Below are positions 35,193-49,900 of a stretch of DNA of 64,000 nucleotides, one piece after another (the stretch's first letter is position 1; the number at the start of each line of letters is the position of its first letter). The stretch comes from Auanema rhodensis (taxonomy: Eukaryota > Nematoda > Chromadorea > Rhabditida > Rhabditidae). A program made the translations under genes and the position numbers. The notes below the pieces were generated by a model. The model was not told where the DNA came from. It saw only the letters and a list, made by a program, of their open reading frames with translations, and searched no databases. Location of the stretch: the NCBI GenBank assembly GCA_964057225.1, contig OZ059895.1, positions 2,976,001 to 3,040,000 of the forward strand, given 5' to 3'.

Positions 35193-38100
35193 GTACACCC
35201 ATGAAATATACGCAGCACAGGTTACCCTTAAATAATGAACTGACTGTCTAATCAGACATGGATCTTCCCAAGTTCTGTTGCTTGAATGGATGTTTTCCTA
35301 CGTAGGCTAGTAAAACATGCCCTTCAAAGCATCAGAACATGTGATCACATTCCAATTTTTTTGTATCTATCTTGTAAAGATAGTAATATATCATATGTTG
35401 AACACTATGTTGGAAAGATTTTAATTCAGATTTTCGAACTTTTATTCAGTTTGTTTTTTAAACTTTGATTAAGAACTTTGATTTTTGTACACCCATAAAT
35501 TATACGCAGCACAGGTTACCCTTAATTAATGAACTGACCGACTAATCAGACATGGATCTTTCCAAGTTCTGTTGCTTGAACGGATGTTTTCCTACGAAGG
35601 CTAGTAAAACATGCCCTTCAAAGCATCAGAACATGTGATCACATTCCAATATTTTTGTATCTATCTTGTAAAGATAGTAATATATCATATGTTGAACACT
35701 ATGTTGGAAAGATTTTAATTCGGTTTTTTTTCAACTTTCACTCAGTTTGTTTTCTTAACTTTGATAAAGAACCTTGAGTTTTGTACACCCATAAATTATA
35801 CGCAGCACAGGTTACCCTTAAATAATGAACTGACCGACTAATCAGACATGGATCTTTCCTAGTTCTGTTGCTTGAATGGATGTTTTCCTACGTAGACTAG
35901 TAAAACATGCCCTTCAAAGCATCAGAACATGTGATCACATTCCAATATTTTTGTATCTATCTTGTAAAGATAGTAATATATCATATGTTGAACACTATGT
36001 TGGAAAGATTTTAATTCAGATTTTTTCAACTTTCACTCAGTTTGTTTTCTAAACTTTGATTAAGAACCTTGAGTTTTGTACACCCATAAATTATACGCAG
36101 CACAGGTTACCCTTAAATAATGAACTGACCGACTAATCAGACATGGATCTTTCCTAGTTCTGTTGCTTGAATGGATGTTTTCCTACGTAGGCTAGTAAAA
36201 CATGCCCTTCAAAGCATCAGAACATGTGATCACATTCCAATATTTTTGTATCTATCTTGTAAAGATAGTAATATATCATATGTTGAACACTATGTTGGAA
36301 AGATTTTAATTCAGATTTTTTCAACTTTCACTCAGTTTGTTTTCTAAACTTTGATTAAGAACCTTGAGTTTTGTACACCCATAAATTATACGCAGCACAG
36401 GTTACCCTTAAATAATGAACTGACCGACTAATCAGACATGGATCTTTCCTAGTTCTGTTGCTTGAATGGATGTTTTCCTACGTAGGCTAGTAAAACATGC
36501 CCTTCAAAGCATCAGAACATGTGATCACATTCCAATATTTTTGTATCTATCTTGTAAAGATAGTAATATATCATATGTTGAACACTATGTTGGAAAGATT
36601 TTAAATCAGATTTTTTCAACTTTCACTCAGTTTGTTTTCTTAACTTTGATTAAGAACCTTGTTGTTCGTACACCCATAAAATATACGCAGCACAGGTTAC
36701 CCTTAAATAATGAACTGACCGACTAATCAGACATGGATCTTTCCAAGTTCTGTTGCTTGAACGGATGTTTTCCTACGTAGGCTAGTAAAACATGCCCTTC
36801 AAAGCATCAGAACATGTGATCAAATTCCAATTTTTTTGTATCTATCTTGTAAAGATAGTAATATATCATATGTTGAACACTATGTTGGAAAGATATTCAT
36901 TCAGATTTTTTAATTTTTATTCAGTTTGTTTTTTAAACTTTGATTAAGAACTTTGATTTTTGTTTACCCATAAATTATACGCAGCACAGGTTACCCTTAA
37001 ATAATGAACTGACCGACTAATCAGACATGGATCTTTCCAAGTTCTGTTGCTTGAACGGATGTTTTCCTACGTAGGCTAGTAAAACATGCCCTTCAAAGCA
37101 TCAGAACATGTGATCACATTCCAATTTTTTTGTATCTATCTTGTAAAGATAGTAATATATCATATGTTGAACACTATGTTGGAAAGATTTTAATTCAGAT
37201 TTTTTAATTTTTATTCAGTTTGTTTTTTAAACTTTGATTAAGAACTTTGATTTTTGTTTACCCATAAATTATACGCAGCACAGGTTACCCTTAAATAATG
37301 AACTGACCGACTAATCAGACATGGATCTTTCCTAGTTCTGTTGCTTGAATGGATGTTTTTCTACGTAGGCTAGTAAAACATGACCTTCAAAGCATCAGAA
37401 CATGTGATCACATTCCAATATTTTTGTATCTATCTTGTAAAGATAGTAATATATCATATGTTGAACACTATGTTGGAAAGATTTTCATTCAGATTTTTTA
37501 ATTTTTATTCAGTTTGTTTTTTAAACTTTGATTAAGAACTTTGATTTTTGTTTACCCATAAATTATACGCAGCACAGGTTACCCTTAAATAATGAACTGA
37601 CCGACTAATCAGACATGGATCTTTCCTAGTTCTGTTGCTTGAATGGATGTTTTCCTACGTAGGCTAGTAAAACATGCCCTTCAAAGCATCAGAACATGTG
37701 ATCACATTCCAATATTTTTGTATCTATCTTGTAAAGATAGTAATATATCATATGTTGAACACTATGTTGGAAAGATTTTCATTCAGATTTTTTAATTTTT
37801 ATTCAGTTTGTTTTTTAAACTTTGATTAAGAACTTTGATTTTTGTTTACCCATAAATTATACGCAGCACAGGTTACTCTTAAATAATGAACTGACCGACT
37901 AATCAGACATGGATCTTTCATAGTTCTGTTGCTTGAATGGATGTTTTCCTACGTAGGCTAGTAAAACATGCCCTTCAAAGCATCAGAACATGTGACCACA
38001 TTCCAATTTTTTTGTATCTATCTTGTAAAGATAGTAATATATCATATGTTGAACACTATGTTCTAAAGATTTTAATTCAGATTTTTTCAACTTTCACTCA

Positions 38101-39905
38101 GTTTGTTTTCTAAACTTTGATTAAGAACCTTGAGTTTTGTACACCCATAAAATATACGCAGCACAGGTTACCCTTAAATAATGAACTGACTGTCTAATCA
38201 GACATGGATCTTCCCAAGTTCTGTTGCTTGAATGGATGTTTTCCTACGTAGGCTAGTAAAACATGCCCTTCAAAGCATCAGAACATGTGATCACATTCCA
38301 ATTTTTTTGTATCTATCTTGTAAAGATAGTAATATATCATATGTTGAACACTATGTTGGAAAGATTTTAATTCAGATTTTTTCAACTTTCACTCAGTTTG
38401 TTTTCTAAACTTTGATTAAGAACCTTGAGTTTTGTACACCCATAAATTATACGCAGCACAGGTTACCCTTAAATAATGAACTGACCGACTAATCAGACAT
38501 GGATCTTTCCTAGTTCTGTTGCTTGAACGGATGTTTTCCTACGTAGGCTAGTAAAACATGCCCTTCAAAGCATCAGAACATGTGATCACATTCCAATATT
38601 TTTGTATCTATCTTGTAAAGATAGTAATATATCATATGTTGAACACTATGTTGGAAAGATTTTCATTCAGATTTTTTAATTTTTATTCAGTTTGTTTTTT
38701 AAACTTTGATTAAGAACTTTGATTTTTGTTTACCCATAAATTATACGCAGCACAGGTTACCCTTAAATAATGAACTGACCGACTAATCAGACATGGATCT
38801 TTCCAAGTTCTGTTGCTTGAACGGATGTTTTCCTACGTAGGCTAGTAAAACATGCCCTTCAAAGCATCAGAACATGTGATCACATTCCAATTTTTTTGTA
38901 TCTATCTTGTAAAGATAGTAATATATCATATGTTGAACACTATGTTGAAAAGATTTTAATTCAGATTTTTTAATTTTTATTCAGTTTGTTTTTTAAACTT
39001 TGATTAAGAACTTTGATTTTTGTTTACCCATAAATTATACGCAGCACAGGTTACCCTTAAATAATGAACTGACCGACTAATCAGACATGGATCTTTCCTA
39101 GTTCTGTTGCTTGAATGGATGTTTTTCTACGTAGGCTAGTAAAACATGACCTTCAAAGCATCAGAACATGTGATCACATTCCAATATTTTTGTATCTATC
39201 TTGTAAAGATAGTAATATATCATATGTTGAACACTATGTTGAAAAGATTTTCATTCAGATTTTTTAATTTTTATTCAGTTTGTTTTTTAAACTTTGATTA
39301 AGAACTTTGATTTTTGTTTACCCATAAATTATACGCAGCACAGGTTACCCTTAAATAATGAACTGACCGACTAATCAGACATGGATCTTTCCTAGTTCTG
39401 TTGCTTGAATGGATGTTTTCCTACGTAGGCTAGTAAAACATGCCCTTCAAAGCATCAGAACATGTGACCACATTCCAATTTTTTTGTATCTATCTTGTAA
39501 AGATAGTAATATATCATATGTTGAACACTATGTTCTAAAGATTTTAATTCAGATTTTTTCAACTTTCACTCAGTTTGTTTTCTAAACTTTGATTAAGAAC
39601 CTTGAGTTTTGTACACCCATAAAATATACGCAGCACAGGTTACCCTTAAATAATGAACTGACTGTCTAATCAGACATGGATCTTCCCAAGTTCTGTTGCT
39701 TGAATGGATGTTTTCCTACGTAGGCTAGTAAAACATGCCCTTCAAAGCATCAGAACATGTGATCACATTCCAATTTTTTTGTATCTATCTTGTAAAGATA
39801 GTAATATATCATATGTTGAACACTATGTTGGAAAGATTTTAATTCAGATTTTTTCAACTTTCACTCAGTTTGTTTTCTAAACTTTGATTAAGAACCTTGA
39901 GTTTT
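35193..39905 (+). repeat. Satellite block, units 121-136, including first copy of a K-L-L-fL-L-hS run
   Basis: Units start at 35193 (xC), 35487 (nG), 35783 (S), 36078 (S), 36373 (K), 36668 (L), 36962 (L), 37256 (fL), 37550 (L), 37844 (hS), 38139 (xS), 38434 (L), 38728 (L), 39022 (fL), 39316 (S) and 39611 (xS). The run 36373-38138 recurs 3533 bp later. A shortened version (38434-39905: L, L, fL, S, xS) lies between the two. The S units at 37844 and 39316 share ttctaaag at the edge of the core. Confidence 0.9.
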
Positions 39906-42261
39906 GTACACCCATAAATTATACGCAGCACAGGTTACCCTTAAATAATGAACTGACCGACTAATCAGACATGGATCTTTCCTAGTTCTGTTGCTTGAAT
40001 GGATGTTTTCCTACGTAGGCTAGTAAAACATGCCCTTCAAAGCATCAGAACATGTGATCACATTCCAATATTTTTGTATCTATCTTGTAAAGATAGTAAT
40101 ATATCATATGTTGAACACTATGTTGGAAAGATTTTAAATCAGATTTTTTCAACTTTCACTCAGTTTGTTTTCTTAACTTTGATTAAGAACCTTGTTGTTC
40201 GTACACCCATAAAATATACGCAGCACAGGTTACCCTTAAATAATGAACTGACCGACTAATCAGACATGGATCTTTCCAAGTTCTGTTGCTTGAACGGATG
40301 TTTTCCTACGTAGGCTAGTAAAACATGCCCTTCAAAGCATCAGAACATGTGATCAAATTCCAATTTTTTTGTATCTATCTTGTAAAGATAGTAATATATC
40401 ATATGTTGAACACTATGTTGGAAAGATTTTCATTCAGATTTTTTAATTTTTATTCAGTTTGTTTTTTAAACTTTGATTAAGAACTTTGATTTTTGTTTAC
40501 CCATAAATTATACGCAGCACAGGTTACCCTTAAATAATGAACTGACCGACTAATCAGACATGGATCTTTCCAAGTTCTGTTGCTTGAACGGATGTTTTCC
40601 TACGTAGGCTAGTAAAACATGCCCTTCAAAGCATCAGAACATGTGATCACATTCCAATTTTTTTGTATCTATCTTGTAAAGATAGTAATATATCATATGT
40701 TGAACACTATGTTGGAAAGATTTTAATTCAGATTTTTTAATTTTTATTCAGTTTGTTTTTTAAACTTTGATTAAGAACTTTGATTTTTGTTTACCCATAA
40801 ATTATACGCAGCACAGGTTACCCTTAAATAATGAACTGACCGACTAATCAGACATGGATCTTTCCTAGTTCTGTTGCTTGAATGGATGTTTTTCTACGTA
40901 GGCTAGTAAAACATGACCTTCAAAGCATCAGAACATGTGATCACATTCCAATATTTTTGTATCTATCTTGTAAAGATAGTAATATATCATATGTTGAACA
41001 CTATGTTGGAAAGATTTTCATTCAGATTTTTTAATTTTTATTCAGTTTGTTTTTTAAACTTTGATTAAGAACTTTGATTTTTGTTTACCCATAAATTATA
41101 CGCAGCACAGGTTACCCTTAAATAATGAACTGACCGACTAATCAGACATGGATCTTTCCTAGTTCTGTTGCTTGAATGGATGTTTTCCTACGTAGGCTAG
41201 TAAAACATGCCCTTCAAAGCATCAGAACATGTGATCACATTCCAATATTTTTGTATCTATCTTGTAAAGATAGTAATATATCATATGTTGAACACTATGT
41301 TGGAAAGATTTTCATTCAGATTTTTTAATTTTTATTCAGTTTGTTTTTTAAACTTTGATTAAGAACTTTGATTTTTGTTTACCCATAAATTATACGCAGC
41401 ACAGGTTACTCTTAAATAATGAACTGACCGACTAATCAGACATGGATCTTTCATAGTTCTGTTGCTTGAATGGATGTTTTCCTACGTAGGCTAGTAAAAC
41501 ATGCCCTTCAAAGCATCAGAACATGTGACCACATTCCAATTTTTTTGTATCTATCTTGTAAAGATAGTAATATATCATATGTTGAACACTATGTTCTAAA
41601 GATTTTAATTCAGATTTTTTCAACTTTCACTCAGTTTGTTTTCTAAACTTTGATTAAGAACCTTGAGTTTTGTACACCCATAAAATATACGCAGCACAGG
41701 TTACCCTTAAATAATGAACTGACTGTCTAATCAGACATGGATCTTCCCAAGTTCTGTTGCTTGAATGGATGTTTTCCTACGTAGGCTAGTAAAACATGCC
41801 CTTCAAAGCATCAGAACATGTGATCACATTCCAATTTTTTTGTATCTATCTTGTAAAGATAGTAATATATCATATGTTGAACACTATGTTGGAAAGATTT
41901 TAATTCAGATTTTCGAACTTTTATTCAGTTTGTTTTTTAAACTTTGATTAAGAACTTTGATTTTTGTACACCCATAAATTATACGCAGCACAGGTTACCC
42001 TTAATTAATGAACTGACCGACTAATCAGACATGGATCTTTCCAAGTTCTGTTGCTTGAACGGATGTTTCCCTACGAAGGCTAGTAAAACATGCCCTTCAA
42101 AGCATCAGAACATGTGATCACATTCCAATATTTTTGTATCTATCTTGTAAAGATAGTAATATATCATATGTTGAACACTATGTTGGAAAGATTTTAATTC
42201 GGTTTTTTTTCAACTTTCACTCAGTTTGTTTTCTTAACTTTGATTAAGAACCTTGAGTTTT
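39906..42261 (+). repeat. Second copy of the K-L-L-fL-L-hS run, then xC-nG
   Basis: Units start at 39906 (K), 40201 (L), 40495 (L), 40789 (fL), 41083 (L), 41377 (hS), 41672 (xC) and 41966 (nG). The first six match 36373-38138 at a constant 12-unit offset, including the rare gttactc, ttcatag and ttctaaag of the hS unit. The nG unit at 41966 has a private gtttccctacg. Confidence 0.9.
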
Positions 42262-45200
42262 GTACACCCATAAATTATACGCAGCACAGGTTACCCTTAA
42301 ATAATGAACTGACCGACTAATCAGACATGGATCTTTCCTAGTTCTGTTGCTTGAATGGATGTTTTCCTACGTAGGCTAGTAAAACATGCCCTTCAAAGCA
42401 TCAGAACATGTGATCACATTCCAATATTTTTGTATCTATCTTGTAAAGATAGTAATATATCATATGTTGAACACTATGTTGGAAAGATTTTAATTCAGAT
42501 TTTTTAATTTTAATTCAGTTTGTTTTTTAAACTTTGATTAAGAACTTTGATTTTTGTTTACCCATAAATTATACGCAGCACAGGTTACCCTTAAATAATG
42601 AACTGACCGACTAATCAGACATGGATCTTTCCTAGTTCTGTTGCTTGAATGGATGTTTTTCTACGTAGGCTAGTAAAACATGACCTTCAAAGCATCAGAA
42701 CATGTGATCACATTCCAATATTTTTGTATCTATCTTGTAAAGATAGTAATATATCATATGTTGAACACTATGTTGGAAAGATTTTAATTCAGATTTTCTA
42801 ACTTTTATTCAGTTTGTTTTTTAAACTTTGATTAAGAACTTTGATTTTTGTACACCCATAAATTATACGCAGCACAGGTTACCCTTAAATAATGAACTAA
42901 CCGACTAATCAGACATGGATCTTTCCTAGTTCTGTTGCTTGAATGGATGTTTTCCTACGTAGGCTAGTAAAACATGCCCTTCAAAGCATCAGAACATGTG
43001 ACCACATTCCAATTTTTTTGTATCTATCTTGTAAAGATAGTAATATATCATATGTTGAACACTATGTTGGAAAAATTTTAATTCAGATTTTTTCAACTTT
43101 CACTCAGTTTGTTTTCTAAACTTTGATTAAGAACCTTGAGTTTTGTACACCCATAAAATATACGCAGCACAGGTTACCCTTAAATAATGAACTGACTGTC
43201 TAATCAGACATGGATCTTCCCAAGTTCTGTTGCTTGAATGGATGTTTTCCTACGTAGGCTAGTAAAACATGCCCTTCAAAGCATCAGAACATGTGACCAC
43301 ATTCCAATATTTTTGTATCTATCTTGTAAAGATAGTAATATATCATATGTTGAACACTATGTTGGAAAGATTTTCATTCAGATTTTTTAATTTTTATTCA
43401 GTTTGTTTTTTAAACTTTGATTAAGAACTTTGATTTTTGTTTACCCATAAATTATACGCAGCACAGGTTACCCTTAAATAATGAACTGACCGACTAATCA
43501 GACATGGATCTTTCCTAGTTCTGTTGCTTGAATGGATGTTTTTCTACGTAGGCTAGTAAAACATGACCTTCAAAGCATCAGAACATGTGATCACATTCCA
43601 ATATTTTCGTATCTATCTTGTAAAGATAGTAATATATCATATGTTGAACACTATGTTGGAAAGATTTTAATTCAGATTTTCTAACTTTTGTTCAGTTTGT
43701 TTTTTAAACTTTGATTAAGAACTTTGATTTTTGTACACCCATAAATTATACGCAGCACAGGTTACCCTTAAATAATGAACTGACCGACTAATCAGACATG
43801 GATCTTTCCAAGTTCTGTTGCTTGAACGGATGTTTTCCTACGTAGGCTAGTAAAACATGCCCTTCAAAGCATCAGAACATGTGATCAAATTCCAATATTT
43901 TTGTATCTATCTTGTAAAGATAGTAATATATCATATGTTGAACACTATGTTGGAAAAATTTTAATTCAGATTTTTTCAACTTTCACTCAGTTTGTTTTCT
44001 AAACTTTGATTAAGAACCTTGAGTTTTGTACACCCATAAAATATACGCAGCACAGGTTACCCTTAAATAATGAACTGACTGTCTAATCAGACATGGATCT
44101 TCCCAAGTTCTGTTGCTTGAATGGATGTTTTCCTACGTAGGCTAGTAAAACATGCCCTTCAAAGCATCAGAACATGTGACCACATTCCAATATTTTTGTA
44201 TCTATCTTGTAAAGATAGTAATATATCATATGTTGAACACTATGTTGGAAAGATTTTCATTCAGATTTTTTAATTTTTATTCAGTTTGTTTTTTAAACTT
44301 TGATTAAGAACTTTGATTTTTGTTTACCCATAAATTATACGCAGCACAGGTTACCCTTAAATAATGAACTGACCGACTAATCAGACATGGATCTTTCCTA
44401 GTTCTGTTGCTTGAATGGATGTTTTTCTACGTAGGCTAGTAAAACATGACCTTCAAAGCATCAGAACATGTGATCACATTCCAATATTTTCGTATCTATC
44501 TTGTAAAGATAGTAATATATCATATGTTGAACACTATGTTGGAAAGATTTTAATTCAGATTTTCTAACTTTTATTCAGTTTGTTTTTTAAACTTTGATTA
44601 AGAACTTTGATTTTTGTACACCCATAAATTATACGCAGCACAGGTTACTCTTAAATAATGAACTGACCGACTAATCAGACATGGATCTTTCATAGTTCTG
44701 TTGCTTGAATGGATGTTTTCCTACGTAGGCTAGTAAAACATGCCCTTCAAAGCATCAGAACATGTGACCACATTCCAATTTTTTTGTATCTATCTTGTAA
44801 AGATAGTAATATATCATATGTTGAACACTATGTTCTAAAGATTTTAATTCAGATTTTTTCAACTTTCACTCAGTTTGTTTTCTAAACTTTGATTAAGAAC
44901 CTTGAGTTTTGTACACCCATAAAATATACGCAGCACAGGTTACCCTTAAATAATGAACTGACTGTCTAATCAGACATGGATCTTCCCAAGTTCTGTTGCT
45001 TGAATGGATGTTTTCCTACGTAGGCTAGTAAAACATGCCCTTCAAAGCATCAGAACATGTGATCACATTCCAATTTTTTTGTATCTATCTTGTAAAGATA
45101 GTAATATATCATATGTTGAACACTATGTTGGAAAGATTTTAATTCAGATTTTCGAACTTTTATTCAGTTTGTTTTTTAAACTTTGATTAAGAACTTTGAT

Positions 45201-46970
45201 TTTTGTACACCCATAAATTATACGCAGCACAGGTTACCCTTAAATAATGAACTGACCGACTAATCAGACATGGATCTTTCCTAGTTCTGTTGCTTGAATG
45301 GATGTTTTCCTACGTAGGCTAGTAAAACATGCCCTTCAAAGCATCAGAACATGTGATCACATTCCAATATTTTTGTATCTATCTTGTAAAGATAGTAATA
45401 TATCATATGTTGAACACTATGTTGGAAAGATTTTAATTCAGATTTTTTAATTTTAATTCAGTTTGTTTTTTAAACTTTGATTAAGAACTTTGATTTTTGT
45501 TTACCCATAAATTATACGCAGCACAGGTTACCCTTAAATAATGAACTGACCGACTAATCAGACATGGATCTTTCCTAGTTCTGTTGCTTGAATGGATGTT
45601 TTTCTACGTAGGCTAGTAAAACATGACCTTCAAAGCATCAGAACATGTGATCACATTCCAATATTTTTGTATCTATCTTGTAAAGATAGTAATATATCAT
45701 ATGTTGAACACTATGTTGGAAAGATTTTAATTCAGATTTTCTAACTTTTATTCAGTTTGTTTTTTAAACTTTGATTAAGAACTTTGATTTTTGTACACCC
45801 ATAAATTATACGCAGCACAGGTTACCCTTAAATAATGAACTAACCGACTAATCAGACATGGATCTTTCCTAGTTCTGTTGCTTGAATGGATGTTTTCCTA
45901 CGTAGGCTAGTAAAACATGCCCTTCAAAGCATCAGAACATGTGACCACATTCCAATTTTTTTGTATCTATCTTGTAAAGATAGTAATATATCATATGTTG
46001 AACACTATGTTGGAAAAATTTTAATTCAGATTTTTTCAACTTTCACTCAGTTTGTTTTCTAAACTTTGATTAAGAACCTTGAGTTTTGTACACCCATAAA
46101 ATATACGCAGCACAGGTTACCCTTAAATAATGAACTGACTGTCTAATCAGACATGGATCTTCCCAAGTTCTGTTGCTTGAATGGATGTTTTCCTACGTAG
46201 GCTAGTAAAACATGCCCTTCAAAGCATCAGAACATGTGACCACATTCCAATATTTTTGTATCTATCTTGTAAAGATAGTAATATATCATATGTTGAACAC
46301 TATGTTGGAAAGATTTTCATTCAGATTTTTTAATTTTTATTCAGTTTGTTTTTTAAACTTTGATTAAGAACTTTGATTTTTGTTTACCCATAAATTATAC
46401 GCAGCACAGGTTACCCTTAAATAATGAACTGACCGACTAATCAGACATGGATCTTTCCTAGTTCTGTTGCTTGAATGGATGTTTTTCTACGTAGGCTAGT
46501 AAAACATGACCTTCAAAGCATCAGAACATGTGATCACATTCCAATATTTTCGTATCTATCTTGTAAAGATAGTAATATATCATATGTTGAACACTATGTT
46601 GGAAAGATTTTAATTCAGATTTTCTAACTTTTATTCAGTTTGTTTTTTAAACTTTGATTAAGAACTTTGATTTTTGTACACCCATAAATTATACGCAGCA
46701 CAGGTTACCCTTAAATAATGAACTGACCGACTAATCAGACATGGATCTTTCCTAGTTCTGTTGCTTGAATGGATGTTTTCCTACGTAGGCTAGTAAAACA
46801 TGCCCTTCAAAGCATCAGAACATGTGACCACATTCCAATTTTTTTGTATCTATCTTGTAAAGATAGTAATATATCATATGTTGAACACTATGTTCTAAAG
46901 ATTTTAATTCAGATTTTTTCAACTTTCACTCAGTTTGTTTTCTAAACTTTGATTAAGAACCTTGAGTTTT
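42262..46970 (+). repeat. Block with xL-fT-S trimers and a 10-unit-offset duplication
   Basis: Units start at 42262 (L), 42556 (fT), 42850 (rS), 43145 (xL), 43439 (fT), 43733 (S), 44028 (xL), 44322 (fT), 44616 (hS), 44911 (xC), 45205 (L), 45499 (fT), 45793 (rS), 46088 (xL), 46382 (fT) and 46676 (S). Five units from 42262 recur from 45205, 2943 bp away; both runs start with the rare ttttaattttaattcag. The xL-fT-S trimer occurs at 43145, 44028 (883-bp period) and 46088. Its fT units carry attttcgtatc. The S units at 42850, 43733 and 45793 have tggaaaaat. Confidence 0.9.
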
Positions 46971-49900
46971 GTACACCCATAAAATATACGCAGCACAGGT
47001 TACCCTTAAATAATGAACTGACTGTCTAATCAGACATGGATCTTCCCAAGTTCTGTTGCTTGAATGGATGTTTTCCTACGTAGGCTAGTAAAACATGCCC
47101 TTCAAAGCATCAGAACATGTGATCACATTCCAATTTTTTTGTATCTATCTTGTAAAGATAGTAATATATCATATGTTGAACACTATGTTGGAAAGATTTT
47201 AATTCAGATTTTCGAACTTTTATTCAGTTTGTTTTTTAAACTTTGATTAAGAACTTTGATTTTTGTACACCCATAAATTATACGCAGCACAGGTTACCCT
47301 TAATTAATGAACTGACCGACTAATCAGACATGGATCTTTCCAAGTTCTGTTGCTTGAACGGATGTTTTCCTACGAAGGCTAGTAAAACATGCCCTTCAAA
47401 GCATCAGAACATGTGATCACATTCCAATATTTTTGTATCTATCTTGTAAAGATAGTAATATATCATATGTTGAACACTATGTTGGAAAGATTTTAATTCG
47501 GTTTTTTTTCAACTTTCACTCAGTTTGTTTTCTTAACTTTGATTAAGAACCTTGAGTTTTGTACACCCATAAATTATACGCAGCACAGGTTACCCTTAAA
47601 TAATGAACTGACCGACTAATCAGACATGGATCTTTCCTAGTTCTGTTGCTTGAATGGATGTTTTCCTACGTAGGCTAGTAAAACATGCCTTTCAAAGCAT
47701 CAGAACATGTGATCACATTCCAATATTTTTGTATCTATCTTGTAAAGATAGTAATATATCATATGTTGAACACTATGTTGGAAAGATTTTAATTCAGATT
47801 TTTTCAACTTTCACTCAGTTTGTTTTCTAAACTTTGATTAAGAACCTTGAGTTTTGTACACCCATAAATTATACGCAGCACAGGTTACCCTTAAATAATG
47901 AACTGACCGACTAATCAGACATGGATCTTTCCTAGTTCTGTTGCTTGAATGGATGTTTTCCTACGTAGGCTAGTAAAACATGCCCTTCAAAGCATCAGAA
48001 CATGTGATCACATTCCAATATTTTTGTATCTATCTTGTAAAGATAGTAATATATCATATGTTGAACACTATGTTGGAAAGATTTTAATTCAGATTTTTTC
48101 AACTTTCACTCAGTTTGTTTTCTAAACTTTGATTAAGAACCTTGAGTTTTGTACACCCATAAATTATACGCAGCACAGGTTACCCTTAAATAATGAACTG
48201 ACCGACTAATCAGACATGGATCTTTCCTAGTTCTGTTGCTTGAATGGATGTTTTCCTACGTAGGCTAGTAAAACATGCCCTTCAAAGCATCAGAACATGT
48301 GATCACATTCCAATATTTTTGTATCTATCTTGTAAAGATAGTAATATATCATATGTTGAACACTATGTTGGAAAGATTTTAAATCAGATTTTTTCAACTT
48401 TCACTCAGTTTGTTTTCTTAACTTTGATTAAGAACCTTGTTGTTCGTACACCCATAAAATATACGCAGCACAGGTTACCCTTAAATAATGAACTGACCGA
48501 CTAATCAGACATGGATCTTTCCAAGTTCTGTTGCTTGAACGGATGTTTTCCTACGTAGGATAGTAAAACATGCCCTTCAAAGCATCAGAACATGTGATCA
48601 AATTCCAATTTTTTTGTATCTATCTTGTAAAGATAGTAATATATCATATGTTGAACACTATGTTGGAAAGATTTTCATTCAGATTTTTTAATTTTTATTC
48701 AGTTTGTTTTTTAAACTTTGATTAAGAACTTTGATTTTTGTTTACCCATAAATTATACGCAGCACAGGTTACCCTTAAATAATGAACTGACCGACTAATC
48801 AGACATGGATCTTTCCAAGTTCTGTTGCTTGAACGGATGTTTTCCTACGTAGGCTAGTAAAACATGCCCTTCAAAGCATCAGAACATGTGATCACATTCC
48901 AATTTTTTTGTATCTATCTTGTAAAGATAGTAATATATCATATGTTGAACACTATGTTGGAAAGATTTTAATTCAGATTTTTTAATTTTTATTCAGTTTG
49001 TTTTTTAAACTTTGATTAAGAACTTTGATTTTTGTTTACCCATAAATTATACGCAGCACAGGTTACCCTTAAATAATGAACTGACCGACTAATCAGACAT
49101 GGATCTTTCCTAGTTCTGTTGCTTGAATGGATGTTTTTCTACGTAGGCTAGTAAAACATGACCTTCAAAGCATCAGAACATGTGATCACATTCCAATATT
49201 TTTGTATCTATCTTGTAAAGATAGTAATATATCATATGTTGAACACTATATTGGAAAGATTTTAATTCAGATTTTCTAACTTTTATTCAGTTTGTTTTTT
49301 AAACTTTGATTAAGAACTTTGATTTTTGTACACCCATAAATTATACGCAGCACAGGTTACCCTTAAATAATGAACTAACCGACTAATCAGACATGGATCT
49401 TTCCTAGTTCTGTTGCTTGAATGGATGTTTTCCTACGTAGGCTAGTAAAACATGCCCTTCAAAGCATCAGAACATGTGACCACATTCCAATTTTTTTGTA
49501 TCTATCTTGTAAAGATAGTAATATATCATATGTTGAACACTATGTTGAAAAGATTTTAATTCAGATTTTTTCAACTTTCACTCAGTTTGTTTTCTTAACT
49601 TTGATTAAGAACCTTGAGTTTTGTACACCCATAAATTATACGCAGCACAGGTTACCCTTAAATAATGAACTGACCGACTAATCAGACATGGATCTTTCCT
49701 AGTTCTGTTGCTTGAATGGATGTTTTCCTACGTAGGCTAGTAAAACATGCCCTTCAAAGCATCAGAACATGTGATCACATTCCAATATTTTTGTATCTAT
49801 CTTGTAAAGATAGTAATATATCATATGTTGAACACTATGTTGGAAAGATTTTAATTCAGATTTTTTCAACTTTCACTCAGTTTGTTTTCTAAACTTTGAT

